Assembly (NCBI GenBank): GCA_017468385.1
Contig: JAFUIQ010000020.1
Span: forward strand, 1 to 43,656
DNA: 43,656 nt
Direction: 5' to 3'
Source: Clostridia bacterium
GTDB lineage: Bacteria; Bacillota; Clostridia; Oscillospirales; CAG-272
Shown piece by piece: positions 24,942 through 32,360 of the stretch (its first letter is position 1; each line of letters begins with the position of its first letter). The translations under genes and the position numbers were made by a program. The notes under the pieces are model-generated. The model was not told the DNA's origin. It made no database searches and worked only from the letters and a program-made list of their open reading frames with translations.

Positions 24942-26837
24942 ATGGATAAATTTGAAAAATACGTCGGTGTCGTTTTCGACAACCGATACAAAATTGACAG
25001 AATCATCGGCATCGGCGGCATGGCAGTGGTATACAAAGCCATCGATCTGCTGATGAAGCGGATCGTCGCCGTGAAGATGCTGCGGGATGAGATCGCCGCG
25101 GACGAGCAAAGCGTGCGCCGTTTCATCAACGAATCCAAGGCGGTAGCCATGCTTTCCCACCCCAACATCGTCAATATATACGATGTCTCCGTGCGGGATA
25201 ACGTAAAGTATATCGTCATGGAGTACGTGGAAGGCATCACGCTGAAGAACTATATGACCCGCAAGGGCATTCTTTCCGTGCGGGAGATCATCAGCTACTC
25301 CGAGCAGATTCTGCAGGCGTTGGAACACGCCCATGCCAAGGGCATCGTGCATCGGGATATCAAGCCCCACAACATCATGCTCCTCAAAAACGGCCTGATC
25401 AAGGTCATGGACTTCGGCATTGCCAAACTGCCCAATGCAGAAACCGTCACCATGACGGACAAAGCCATCGGCACCGTATACTACATCAGCCCCGAGCAGG
25501 CCAGCGGCCGTCCCATCGACGCTCGCAGCGATCTGTACTCCCTGGGCGTTCTGATGTATGAAATGGGATGCGCCCAACTGCCCTTCAATGCGGACAGCCC
25601 CGTATCCGTGGCTCTGATGCAGGTGAACGACAGTGCCCTGCCCCCCCGCAAAGTCAATGCGGCTTTGCCCATCGGTCTGGAGCAAATCATTACCCGCGCC
25701 ATGGAGAAAGATCCCGCAGACCGATATCAGAGCGCAAAAGATATGCTGAAGCATCTTCTGCGCCTGAAAGAGAATCCGCACATCGTCTTCCGCCAGGTCA
25801 AGAAAGTCAAAAAGCAGCGCAAGCCCCATCGCGCCAGCCATGCCATGCTTCCCATTATTCTCGGTGTGGCCTTCGCCTTTTTGAGTGTGGCGGCGGTCAG
25901 CGCCGTGTATGCGCTGAATGCTATTTTCTTCAGCAGTGACACGACAAAGGCTGAAACCATCACAGTGGTGGACCTGGGCGGCACCACCTTCTCCACGCAG
26001 CTGCAGGAGTGGTTTGACAAATCCGAATACTATACGCTCAAAACGGTCTATCAGTACGATGACGAGCATCCCGCCGGAACTATCATCGACCAGGATCCCA
26101 AGGGCGGTGATCACCGCAAGGTGACGCCGGGCCAGCAGCGCTGTGAGATCACACTCACCATCAGCCAGGGAGCGGAAACGTTCCATTTGCCCGATGTGGT
26201 GATTTACGACTACCGCGAAGCGGATGCGATGCTGAAGAAACTGGGACTGATCGTCCGCGTGGAGAAAATCTACAGCGAGACATTCACGGTAGGCTCTGTA
26301 ATCCGTACCGAACCGGAGGCCAACACGGTGATGAAAAAAGGCGATACCGTAATCATCTACGCCAGCCAGGGTACGGCGGTGGGCACGGTGGTCGTCCCGC
26401 AGTTCGTTGGATTGACGGAAGTGCAGACGCTGCGCAAGGTAATTGCCGCCGGTTTGCGGGTTGGAAATGTGACCTATGAGCAGTCCAGCGCCGAGGCGGG
26501 TACGATTCTCTCCCAGGATATTGCCGAATTCAAGGTGGTCCACGCCAACACAAAAATCAGTTTTGTGGTCAGCGGCGGCCCGGATTATATGACCGATCCC
26601 TTCCCGGATGATCCCATCCCCGACGATCCGTGGGGCGATGACAATCCGGAGGACACCACAGAACCGGAAGACACCACAGAACCGGAGGACACCACCGATC
26701 CCGCGGACACGGACGATCCCTACGCCAACTGGGAGCCGGAGGATGGATTTGGCGACACCACAGAGGATCCTTGGAAGGACCCGGACTACAATCAGGACAT
26801 CCGCGACTGGCTGGACAATTTTCTGAACAGGAATTGA
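24942..26837 (+). CDS. prkC: PASTA-domain Ser/Thr protein kinase
   Basis: A 631-residue membrane kinase that senses muropeptides or lipid II and phosphorylates cell-wall and translation proteins. Kinase domain 14-275: GIGGMAVVY loop, Lys45, HRDIKPHN with catalytic Asp139, DFG 157-159 and activation segment TMTDKAIGTVYYISPEQ. One membrane helix at about 301-330 is followed by three PASTA repeats, then an unusual tail of about 85 residues that is rich in Asp, Glu, Pro and Thr and contains EDTTEP repeats. In spore formers PrkC also triggers germination. Confidence 0.95.
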   Translation: MDKFEKYVGVVFDNRYKIDRIIGIGGMAVVYKAIDLLMKRIVAVKMLRDEIAADEQSVRRFINESKAVAMLSHPNIVNIYDVSVRDNVKYIVMEYVEGITLKNYMTRKGILSVREIISYSEQILQALEHAHAKGIVHRDIKPHNIMLLKNGLIKVMDFGIAKLPNAETVTMTDKAIGTVYYISPEQASGRPIDARSDLYSLGVLMYEMGCAQLPFNADSPVSVALMQVNDSALPPRKVNAALPIGLEQIITRAMEKDPADRYQSAKDMLKHLLRLKENPHIVFRQVKKVKKQRKPHRASHAMLPIILGVAFAFLSVAAVSAVYALNAIFFSSDTTKAETITVVDLGGTTFSTQLQEWFDKSEYYTLKTVYQYDDEHPAGTIIDQDPKGGDHRKVTPGQQRCEITLTISQGAETFHLPDVVIYDYREADAMLKKLGLIVRVEKIYSETFTVGSVIRTEPEANTVMKKGDTVIIYASQGTAVGTVVVPQFVGLTEVQTLRKVIAAGLRVGNVTYEQSSAEAGTILSQDIAEFKVVHANTKISFVVSGGPDYMTDPFPDDPIPDDPWGDDNPEDTTEPEDTTEPEDTTDPADTDDPYANWEPEDGFGDTTEDPWKDPDYNQDIRDWLDNFLNRN

Positions 26838-26841
26838 CAAT

Positions 26842-27846
26842 ATGAACGGTGAATCCACGCTAAAAGGAATACTGATACGCGGAGTGGGCGGGCTTTACGG
26901 AGTCTGCCCTTTGCCGCTTGTACCGGGAGCACCGATTCTGTCCTGTCGGGCGCGGGGTGTCTTTCGTCACGAGAAGATCTCGCCCCTCCCCGGAGATACT
27001 GTAATTCTTCGGCGGGACAGCGATGCGCCCGCCAAATCGCGCGGAAATTTGGCGGACGCCGAATATGTAATTGACGAGATCCTCCCCCGCACCAATACGC
27101 TGGTGCGCCCCCCTCTTGCCAATCTGACCCATCTGTTTTTGATGATCCCCTCCGCCCATCCTACACCGGATCTGCTGACGGCGGACAAGCTTATTTCCAT
27201 CGCGGAAGTCAACAACATCGAGCCTGTCATTGTAATCTCCAAGCAGGATCTGGATCCTACTGCCTCCGAGGATATCCGGCAAATGTACGCCACTGCCGGG
27301 TTTTCTACGTTTGTCGTTTCCGTGGACAACCCTGCATCCGTACAGCAGCTGCGGGAGTTTATTCTGTCTCTTTCCGCCGGAGAGCGACCGATCACGGCAG
27401 CCTTTGCCGGCGCATCCGCCGCGGGAAAGTCCACCATGATGATGCAGTTGTTCCCCGGCCTTTCCTTGAAAACAGGAGATGTCAGCCGCAAAACAGAGCG
27501 CGGACGACAGACCACCCGCCATGTGGAGTTGTTCCCCTTTGAGGAGGGCGAGCACATCTGTCTGATCGCCGACACGCCGGGTTTTTCCCTTTTGGATTTC
27601 ACTCAATTCAACTTCTTTGATCCGTCGGATCTCCCCGGCTCTTTTCGGGAATTCCGGGATTATATAGGCAATTGCCGATATACAAAATGTTCCCACACCA
27701 AAGAGGAAGGCTGTGCCATTCTGCAAGCCATCCGTGACGGTGATATTTCCGACCGGCGGCACAAGAGCTTTCTCGCCATGTACGAGGATCTGAAAAAGAA
27801 GCCGGACTGGAAACGCCGCAAGGAGGAAAGGAGCCGCCATGGTTGA
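26842..27846 (+). CDS. rsgA: Ribosome small-subunit GTPase RsgA
   Basis: A 334-residue circularly permuted GTPase that matures the 30S subunit. The order G4 (VISKQD), then G1 (GASAAGKST), then G3 (DTPG) shows the permutation. An OB-fold precedes the GTPase domain, and the C-terminal zinc site is visible (CRYTKCSHTKEEGC). It starts 4 nt after prkC and overlaps thiN by 8 bases. rpe, which lies between rsgA and thiN in Bacillus, is absent. Confidence 0.95.
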   Translation: MNGESTLKGILIRGVGGLYGVCPLPLVPGAPILSCRARGVFRHEKISPLPGDTVILRRDSDAPAKSRGNLADAEYVIDEILPRTNTLVRPPLANLTHLFLMIPSAHPTPDLLTADKLISIAEVNNIEPVIVISKQDLDPTASEDIRQMYATAGFSTFVVSVDNPASVQQLREFILSLSAGERPITAAFAGASAAGKSTMMMQLFPGLSLKTGDVSRKTERGRQTTRHVELFPFEEGEHICLIADTPGFSLLDFTQFNFFDPSDLPGSFREFRDYIGNCRYTKCSHTKEEGCAILQAIRDGDISDRRHKSFLAMYEDLKKKPDWKRRKEERSRHG

Positions 27847-28471
27847 ATCTACCGCTCTCGTCTTTGTGGGTGGTCATTGCGACACCGCACGGATTCCGCA
27901 GAAGATGCTGTCGGCAGATATCATCATTGCGGCCGATTCCGGGCAGCTCACGGCGGAGAAATGCGGGGTGATTCCCCATCTCATCGTTGGAGATTTTGAT
28001 TCCTCCGATTTGCCGTCCGGCACCGATGCGGAAGTTATCCGCGTTCCCGCCGAAAAGGATGATACCGACACCATGCTTGCCTGCGATATGGCCATACAGC
28101 GCGGGGCGCGGCGGATCACCATCCTGGGTGGAACAGGCGGGCGGATCGATCATTCCCTGTCCAACCTGTTTCTTTTGGAAAAATGGAAGATGCGCGGAAT
28201 CGACCTTGTCCTGTGCGACGGGGATAACCGGGTGAGAGTTCTTCTGAATGAAACCGTACTTCTGAGCGCAGATGGATTCCGTTACTTCTCCCTGATCGCG
28301 CTGGAGCCGGCCACCGTATCCGTTTCCGGATGTAAATATCCCTTGCACAACGCATCGCTGATCCGCACCGAGCCCTATGCCGTGAGCAATGAAATTACGG
28401 ACGACACGGCGCAGATCACAGTAAGCGGCGGAGCGGTTCTTCTGATCGAAAGCGAACGGGAACCGATTTGA
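27839..28471 (+). CDS. thiN: Thiamine pyrophosphokinase
   Basis: A 210-residue enzyme that makes thiamine diphosphate from thiamine and ATP. Motifs: IIAADSGQLTAEKCGVIPHLIVGDFDS with conserved acidic residues, KDDTDTMLACDMA and LGGTGGRIDHSLSN. The start ATG 27839 overlaps the rsgA end and follows AAGGAGG-like sequence inside rsgA. It is the last long gene before spoVM. Confidence 0.93.
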   Translation: MVESTALVFVGGHCDTARIPQKMLSADIIIAADSGQLTAEKCGVIPHLIVGDFDSSDLPSGTDAEVIRVPAEKDDTDTMLACDMAIQRGARRITILGGTGGRIDHSLSNLFLLEKWKMRGIDLVLCDGDNRVRVLLNETVLLSADGFRYFSLIALEPATVSVSGCKYPLHNASLIRTEPYAVSNEITDDTAQITVSGGAVLLIESEREPI

Positions 28472-28479
28472 GAATGCGT

Positions 28480-28494
28480 CATATACTGTAGTAA
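28480..28494 (+). promoter_or_regulatory. Possible SigE-type -10 of spoVM
   Basis: CATATACT (28480-28487) fits the SigE -10 consensus CATAYAHT, and spoVM is under SigE in Bacillus. No convincing -35 element is visible, since it would lie inside the end of thiN. The 13-mer TATACTGTAGTAA recurs at 34587. Confidence 0.45.
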
Positions 28495-28515
28495 GTACAC
28501 GTAGGAGGGACGCAT

Positions 28516-28590
28516 ATGAAAATCGTTATTGTAAAATCCCCGAAAGTATTGATTCCGTTTTTGCGGCGATTTTTCAAATTGAACGGATAG
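28516..28590 (+). CDS. spoVM: SpoVM-like sporulation peptide (24 residues)
   Basis: A 24-residue peptide beginning MKIVIVKSPKVL and ending RRFFKLNG. SpoVM is a small amphipathic helix (26 residues in Bacillus) that recognises the convex forespore membrane and anchors the coat ATPase SpoIVA. Shared features are the length, a Lys-Ser/Leu-Pro-Lys motif near residue 7-10, a hydrophobic middle and a basic end. The position supports the call: immediately after thiN, as in Bacillus. AGGAGG stands 8 nt before the ATG, and a terminator follows 5 nt after the stop, so the short frame is a complete transcription unit. Confidence 0.85.
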   Translation: MKIVIVKSPKVLIPFLRRFFKLNG

Positions 28591-28594
28591 AATG

Positions 28595-28626
28595 GAAAAA
28601 CCGGAAGGTTCCCTTCCGGTTTTCTT
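28595..28626 (+). terminator. Rho-independent terminator after spoVM
   Basis: AAAAACCGGAAGG-ttc-CCTTCCGGTTTTC. It is nearly symmetrical and can also serve the minus-strand gene ending at 28634. Confidence 0.93.
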
Positions 28627-28633
28627 AATTTGA

Positions 28634-29077
28634 CTATTCGCACCGCAGACGGCCCAAGGTATCCGCCTCGGCCGCCTCGGCCGCCATCATCCGCTGGCCC
28701 AAAGCCAGCGCGTCGGGATCGCATCCGCGACCGGCCAGATTCGCAATTGTACGCCGCATCCGCGCGGCGCTGTCACGGGAACCGGCCTGCAAAAGATCGG
28801 CCAACTGCTGCTGGGTGGACAGATGCATGCTCTCCAGCAAAACGCCGCCGCGCACGGAGATCTGATCCCGTAGGGAGAAGTGCGCATTGCCCAAATTCTT
28901 CTCCTGCAGCATCTGCTGTGCCCGGGACGTATACTCTGCGTACATTTCCATCTGTGCTGCTGTTTCCGCCACCAGATTCTTGTCACGGATTTTGGATGCG
29001 ATGCCGCAGATGGTTTCACACCCGCTCCTGGCTTCCGTATAGATTCCTTGTAAAAGTTCTTTGGTGGGATTTTCCAT
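28634..29077 (-). CDS. Small helical protein, ferritin-like bundle, function unknown
   Basis: A 147-residue soluble protein without signal peptide or membrane segment. Heptad-like Leu/Ala patterns suggest a four-helix bundle (NPTKELLQGIYTEARSGCETI, AAQMEMYAEYTSRAQQML, LLESMHLSTQQQLADLLQ). It resembles small ferritin-like or DUF2383-type clostridial proteins in size and pattern, but I do not see a full set of iron ligands. ATG 29077 is preceded by AGGAG. It stands alone, divergent from tRNA-Ser. Confidence 0.75.
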   Translation of the reverse strand: MENPTKELLQGIYTEARSGCETICGIASKIRDKNLVAETAAQMEMYAEYTSRAQQMLQEKNLGNAHFSLRDQISVRGGVLLESMHLSTQQQLADLLQAGSRDSAARMRRTIANLAGRGCDPDALALGQRMMAAEAAEADTLGRLRCE

Positions 29078-29140
29078 GGGGTACTCCTGTCTTGTTTTTT
29101 GTTAGTATGCCGCCAATCCCACAAAAATACGCACGTAAAC

Positions 29141-29169
29141 TTGACAAAACGAGCGCGGTATGATAAGAT
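29141..29169 (+). promoter_or_regulatory. SigA promoter of tRNA-Ser
   Basis: TTGACA (29141-29146), a 17-nt spacer and TAAGAT (29164-29169), 20 nt before the tRNA. Confidence 0.85.
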
Positions 29170-29188
29170 ATTCAGAGTGAATCCATTC

Positions 29189-29277
29189 GGAGGGTTATCG
29201 AAGTGGTCATAACGAGGCGGTCTTGAAAACCGTTTGGGCGCACGCCCACGTGGGTTCGAATCCCACACCCTCCGCCA
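29189..29277 (+). tRNA. tRNA-Ser (TGA)
   Basis: An 89-nt class II tRNA. Acceptor GGAGGGT/ACCCTCC with discriminator G and encoded CCA. Anticodon stem GCGGT/ACCGT, loop CTTGAAA, anticodon TGA at 29224-29226. The long variable arm TGGGCGCACGCCCA is visible. Confidence 0.97.
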
Positions 29278-29280
29278 TCA

Positions 29281-29314
29281 AAAACAGCACCTGCTGCCGC
29301 AGGTGCTGTTTTTA
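29281..29314. terminator. Bidirectional terminator
   Basis: AAAACAGCACCTGC-tgcc-GCAGGTGCTGTTTTT. It ends tRNA-Ser on the plus strand and the NagB-like operon on the minus strand. Confidence 0.93.
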
Positions 29315-29322
29315 TTTAGGGA

Positions 29323-30288
29323 TTACAACTCCCAATCCTTAACGTCCTTGGTCCAGCTGCCGAAGGGTCTGGCGATGGCTTCGCTTACGTAGCAAACGCC
29401 CTTGCCCAGACGCATGATGGATGCGGGGCATTCCATGGAGATCGGTCCGTACAACTCGATACGGGAGATCATTCTCTGCCAGGAATCTCCGCCCGGATTC
29501 ACAAAATTGTGAATTTCGAAGCGCTCGCGGGCATTGACCACGTCGCGGGGACCGATGGTAGCTGCTCTGGGCGGAACTGCCCAAACGTCACCGGATGCAC
29601 CCATGGGGCTGAACAGGGAGTTTTCGCACACAGTCAGAGGCACCTGGGTAGTCAGGCGGGAGCCCAGCTTGCAGAACTCCTCAAGAGAATCTGCCTGGAA
29701 TTCCTTGGCACCGGGATCGATGAACGCGGTGTGTCCCGGCCAACCGGTAGCGGAATAGATTACATCGGCACCGCCGCAGCCTACTTCCTCGATGATGGAG
29801 GAGTACACGCCGTCGCCCTTGTTTTCGTTGGTGAACACATGCCAATGATCCACGGAAGGACGAAGATCCTCCCGGATCCGTCCGTAGAAGTGGGTACGGA
29901 AGGAATAGCCCAGCCCTGCGCCGTAGGTCAGGGGCGCTACATTGCCGTCCTCATCGGCCCATTCATCCATAGCGAAAGCGTCCACGTTGCGGCAGCTTAC
30001 GTTATAGCGGTTGATCATCTCCGCCACGGCGGAATATGCGCCGGGCCACTGATTGGGGAAAATCATGGTCAGGTGCTGATCCAGCACGTCGCTGAGGTAG
30101 ATGCGGTGGAAAATATCCTGCACCAGAAGGAGGGTGGGATCGATCACGATGCGAACGCTGTAACCGTTTTCGTTCGTGTACTCCATATCCTCGCGCTTGA
30201 TGTTTCTCACGCGGTCCAGCATTTCAATGTCCCGGGACGGAAGCCAGGGAGCCGGCTGGAAATTGAACTCGTAATTGTTCTTTGCCAT
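29323..30288 (-). CDS. Divergent NagB-like (glucosamine-6-phosphate deaminase family) protein
   Basis: A 321-residue cytoplasmic protein of the NagB/6-phosphogluconolactonase fold; NagB of E. coli is about 266 residues. DAFAMDEWADEDGN (103-116) matches the FNMDEY region carrying the catalytic Asp72 of E. coli NagB (here Asp108). The later motif GVDGHIAFNEP reads GWPGHTAFIDP (182-192). The His is kept (His186), but Asp141 is replaced by Pro184 and Glu148 by Asp191. Sugar-phosphate binding is likely; deaminase activity is doubtful. ATG 30288 follows GAGGAAG. It is the last gene of the three-gene operon with a NagA-like protein and a beta-propeller. Confidence 0.75.
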   Translation of the reverse strand: MAKNNYEFNFQPAPWLPSRDIEMLDRVRNIKREDMEYTNENGYSVRIVIDPTLLLVQDIFHRIYLSDVLDQHLTMIFPNQWPGAYSAVAEMINRYNVSCRNVDAFAMDEWADEDGNVAPLTYGAGLGYSFRTHFYGRIREDLRPSVDHWHVFTNENKGDGVYSSIIEEVGCGGADVIYSATGWPGHTAFIDPGAKEFQADSLEEFCKLGSRLTTQVPLTVCENSLFSPMGASGDVWAVPPRAATIGPRDVVNARERFEIHNFVNPGGDSWQRMISRIELYGPISMECPASIMRLGKGVCYVSEAIARPFGSWTKDVKDWEL

Positions 30289-30311
30289 TATGTCTTCCTC
30301 CAATAATAAAA

Positions 30312-32321
30312 TTACGCAATTGTATAATACAAAATCTGTCCCAGTCTCTCGTCACTTCCGATGGCAAGACGCTTGCCGTCGGGGCTGATGGCGCAAGAGG
30401 AGAGGATGGAGCAATGGTAGGCTCCGTCATCGGAGGGTGCGGCGTAGGACACGTGTCCCAGCCAGCGGAGACCTTCCTCCTCGCAATAGGAGAATACCAT
30501 ACCCATATCGTCGTCGTGACCGCCTACGCCGTAGACCTTCTTGCCGTCCGGCGTAGCGCAGAGACACCGAACCGGTCCGTTATATACTGCCGGGCCAAGG
30601 CCGAAGACCTTATCGCCGTCGCACACAGCCAGCATACCGTCCTTGGTACCGACAACCTTCTTATCGCCCATATTCACACAGGCGGAAGGAACAGCCAGAT
30701 ACTGTCTGCCGGGGTAGTAGGGCAAGCCCTGGATCTCAGGCAGGGTCGCCTTCGCCATCAGTTTCTCGAAGAGGGCCACATTCTGCTCTTTTTCCACAAG
30801 TTCGGTGATCTCGCCGTTGACCGTGCGGAACACGTACTCTTTCTTATTGCCGCACACACCGACCAGGGTGGTATCATTCTCCCAGGTCAGCGCCTTGATG
30901 CTGGAATCATCCACATGATCCGGAGCCAGCGCACGCCACAGACGGCTGGGCTTGCAGGCCAAAGGATATCCTACATGCCAGGGATTCCTCTCGCCGAATT
31001 CCTCCTGCTCGAAGAACATATCCGCCATCTTCTCATAGCGCTCGGAATTGGGGTTCACATAGTACTCATCCACCAGCAGCTCATCGCCGAATTTGTACAT
31101 ATCCTTCCGGTACTTCTTCAGATCCACCGCGGTGATATCCGGACCGTCCGCCGCATGGTTGGAGCCGGTTATGTACATGATATCGTCTTTGCTGATGCGC
31201 AATTCGCTGGTCCAGCAGCCGGAGCGGTCCTTGGTACCGCAGATACCCATCCATTCCGGCTTGCCGCCGCGGGTGATATCCCAACGGAACAGGGAGGAAG
31301 GCAATCCTTTCTCGCGAATACCGCTGCTGCAGTTGCGGCCGAAGACCACGTACCACAGAACGCCTTCGTTATCGAACTCCAGAGCGATAGCGCCGTTGCG
31401 GGTCTCGCCGTTGACGTATTTATCAAAGCCGGGCATGTAATCGCCCATATCCTCAAAGGTATCCGTATCGCTGTCATAGGCAACGATATTGCGGCCGTAG
31501 TAGGCCAGCATATACAGACGTCCGTCGGGACCGATGGAGCCGTTGGAGAGGCACTTGAAGTCGCCGCCCGTATATTCCGGATAGGTGCGGGTGGGAAGAC
31601 GGTAATTCAGATCCCGTACCTGCAGGGTATCCGTATCGATCTTGTACATATAACCGGAGCGGGTAGCGCCCAGAATGTCACCGTTTTTATCCACCAGCAG
31701 ACGCCATGCGAAGCACTCCGCCGTCTGGCCTAAATCCGTCAGCTTGTGGGCATCCAGATCGTAGCGGTAGGTGTGGCCGCGGAACATACCGGTAAAGAAC
31801 AGCGCGTTATGCTTGGCATCGTAAGCCGCGCCGTAAATGGACTCGTGGGGGACAGGGATGCCCAGATTCTCGGCTTTTCCCGTTTTGGGATCGTAAATAA
31901 TGATATTTGACCCCGCATATCCCTCCCAGATGTGATGGTAGTACTGGAAGGGCATCCAGCTGGGATGGAGGGGGCTCTTGTCGGTGGTATGGGTGGTCAT
32001 GATCAGCCGGCCGTCGTTCATCTCGTAGATGGACGTATGGAACTTGCTGGCGCGGATGGCCTTGTCGGAGGGCATGATCACATCCTCCGCCTTAAAGCAT
32101 TCAATGGCCTGATTGGTCTCAAAATCGTACCGGTACAGGCGAACGTAGCCGGCGGTGGTCAGCTCCGTAGCCAGAGCGAAGTACAGCGTGCCATCCTTAG
32201 TCACACGGGCATCCCAGATCGCATTGTGGATGCTGTCCAGGGGGAACACGTACTGCTTGACACCGCTTTGCGACATGACTTTATAGTCCGCCGGTGTCGA
32301 CAACAAAAATTCTTTCATCAT
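30312..32321 (-). CDS. Cytoplasmic beta-propeller protein, function unknown
   Basis: A 669-residue protein without signal peptide or membrane segment. Blade-like repeats occur throughout: IWDARVTKDGTLYFALAT, IYGAAYDAKHNALFFTG, LLVDKNGDILGATRSGYMYKID, IGPDGRLYMLAYYGRNIVAYD, ALEFDNEGVLWYVVFG, LCATPDGKKVYGVGG, CAISPDGKRLAIGS. This suggests one or two seven-bladed propellers, with a helical insert near 420-470 (KKYRKDMYKFGDELLVDEYYVN). Some cytoplasmic propellers are lyases or epimerases, others are scaffolds; I cannot assign a reaction. It lies between NagA-like and NagB-like genes with short spacers (23 and 39 nt), so it should act on the same sugar. Start ATG 32321 (or 32318). Confidence 0.8.
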   Translation of the reverse strand: MMKEFLLSTPADYKVMSQSGVKQYVFPLDSIHNAIWDARVTKDGTLYFALATELTTAGYVRLYRYDFETNQAIECFKAEDVIMPSDKAIRASKFHTSIYEMNDGRLIMTTHTTDKSPLHPSWMPFQYYHHIWEGYAGSNIIIYDPKTGKAENLGIPVPHESIYGAAYDAKHNALFFTGMFRGHTYRYDLDAHKLTDLGQTAECFAWRLLVDKNGDILGATRSGYMYKIDTDTLQVRDLNYRLPTRTYPEYTGGDFKCLSNGSIGPDGRLYMLAYYGRNIVAYDSDTDTFEDMGDYMPGFDKYVNGETRNGAIALEFDNEGVLWYVVFGRNCSSGIREKGLPSSLFRWDITRGGKPEWMGICGTKDRSGCWTSELRISKDDIMYITGSNHAADGPDITAVDLKKYRKDMYKFGDELLVDEYYVNPNSERYEKMADMFFEQEEFGERNPWHVGYPLACKPSRLWRALAPDHVDDSSIKALTWENDTTLVGVCGNKKEYVFRTVNGEITELVEKEQNVALFEKLMAKATLPEIQGLPYYPGRQYLAVPSACVNMGDKKVVGTKDGMLAVCDGDKVFGLGPAVYNGPVRCLCATPDGKKVYGVGGHDDDMGMVFSYCEEEGLRWLGHVSYAAPSDDGAYHCSILSSCAISPDGKRLAIGSDERLGQILYYTIA

Positions 32322-32360
32322 CGGTTCTCTCTTTCCTTTATCGTACTTTATGTATTACAA

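Noticed and set aside
26650-26700. Short tandem repeats in DNA considered as a CRISPR-like or regulatory array
   Set aside because: They are in-frame coding repeats (EDTTEP) of the PrkC tail, with no spacers.
24438-26858. Open frame of 806 codons on the minus strand, antisense to prpC and prkC
   Set aside because: It is a shadow of the plus-strand kinase gene, has no ribosome site, and its protein is rich in His, Gly and Val as expected from the complement of GC-rich coding sequence.
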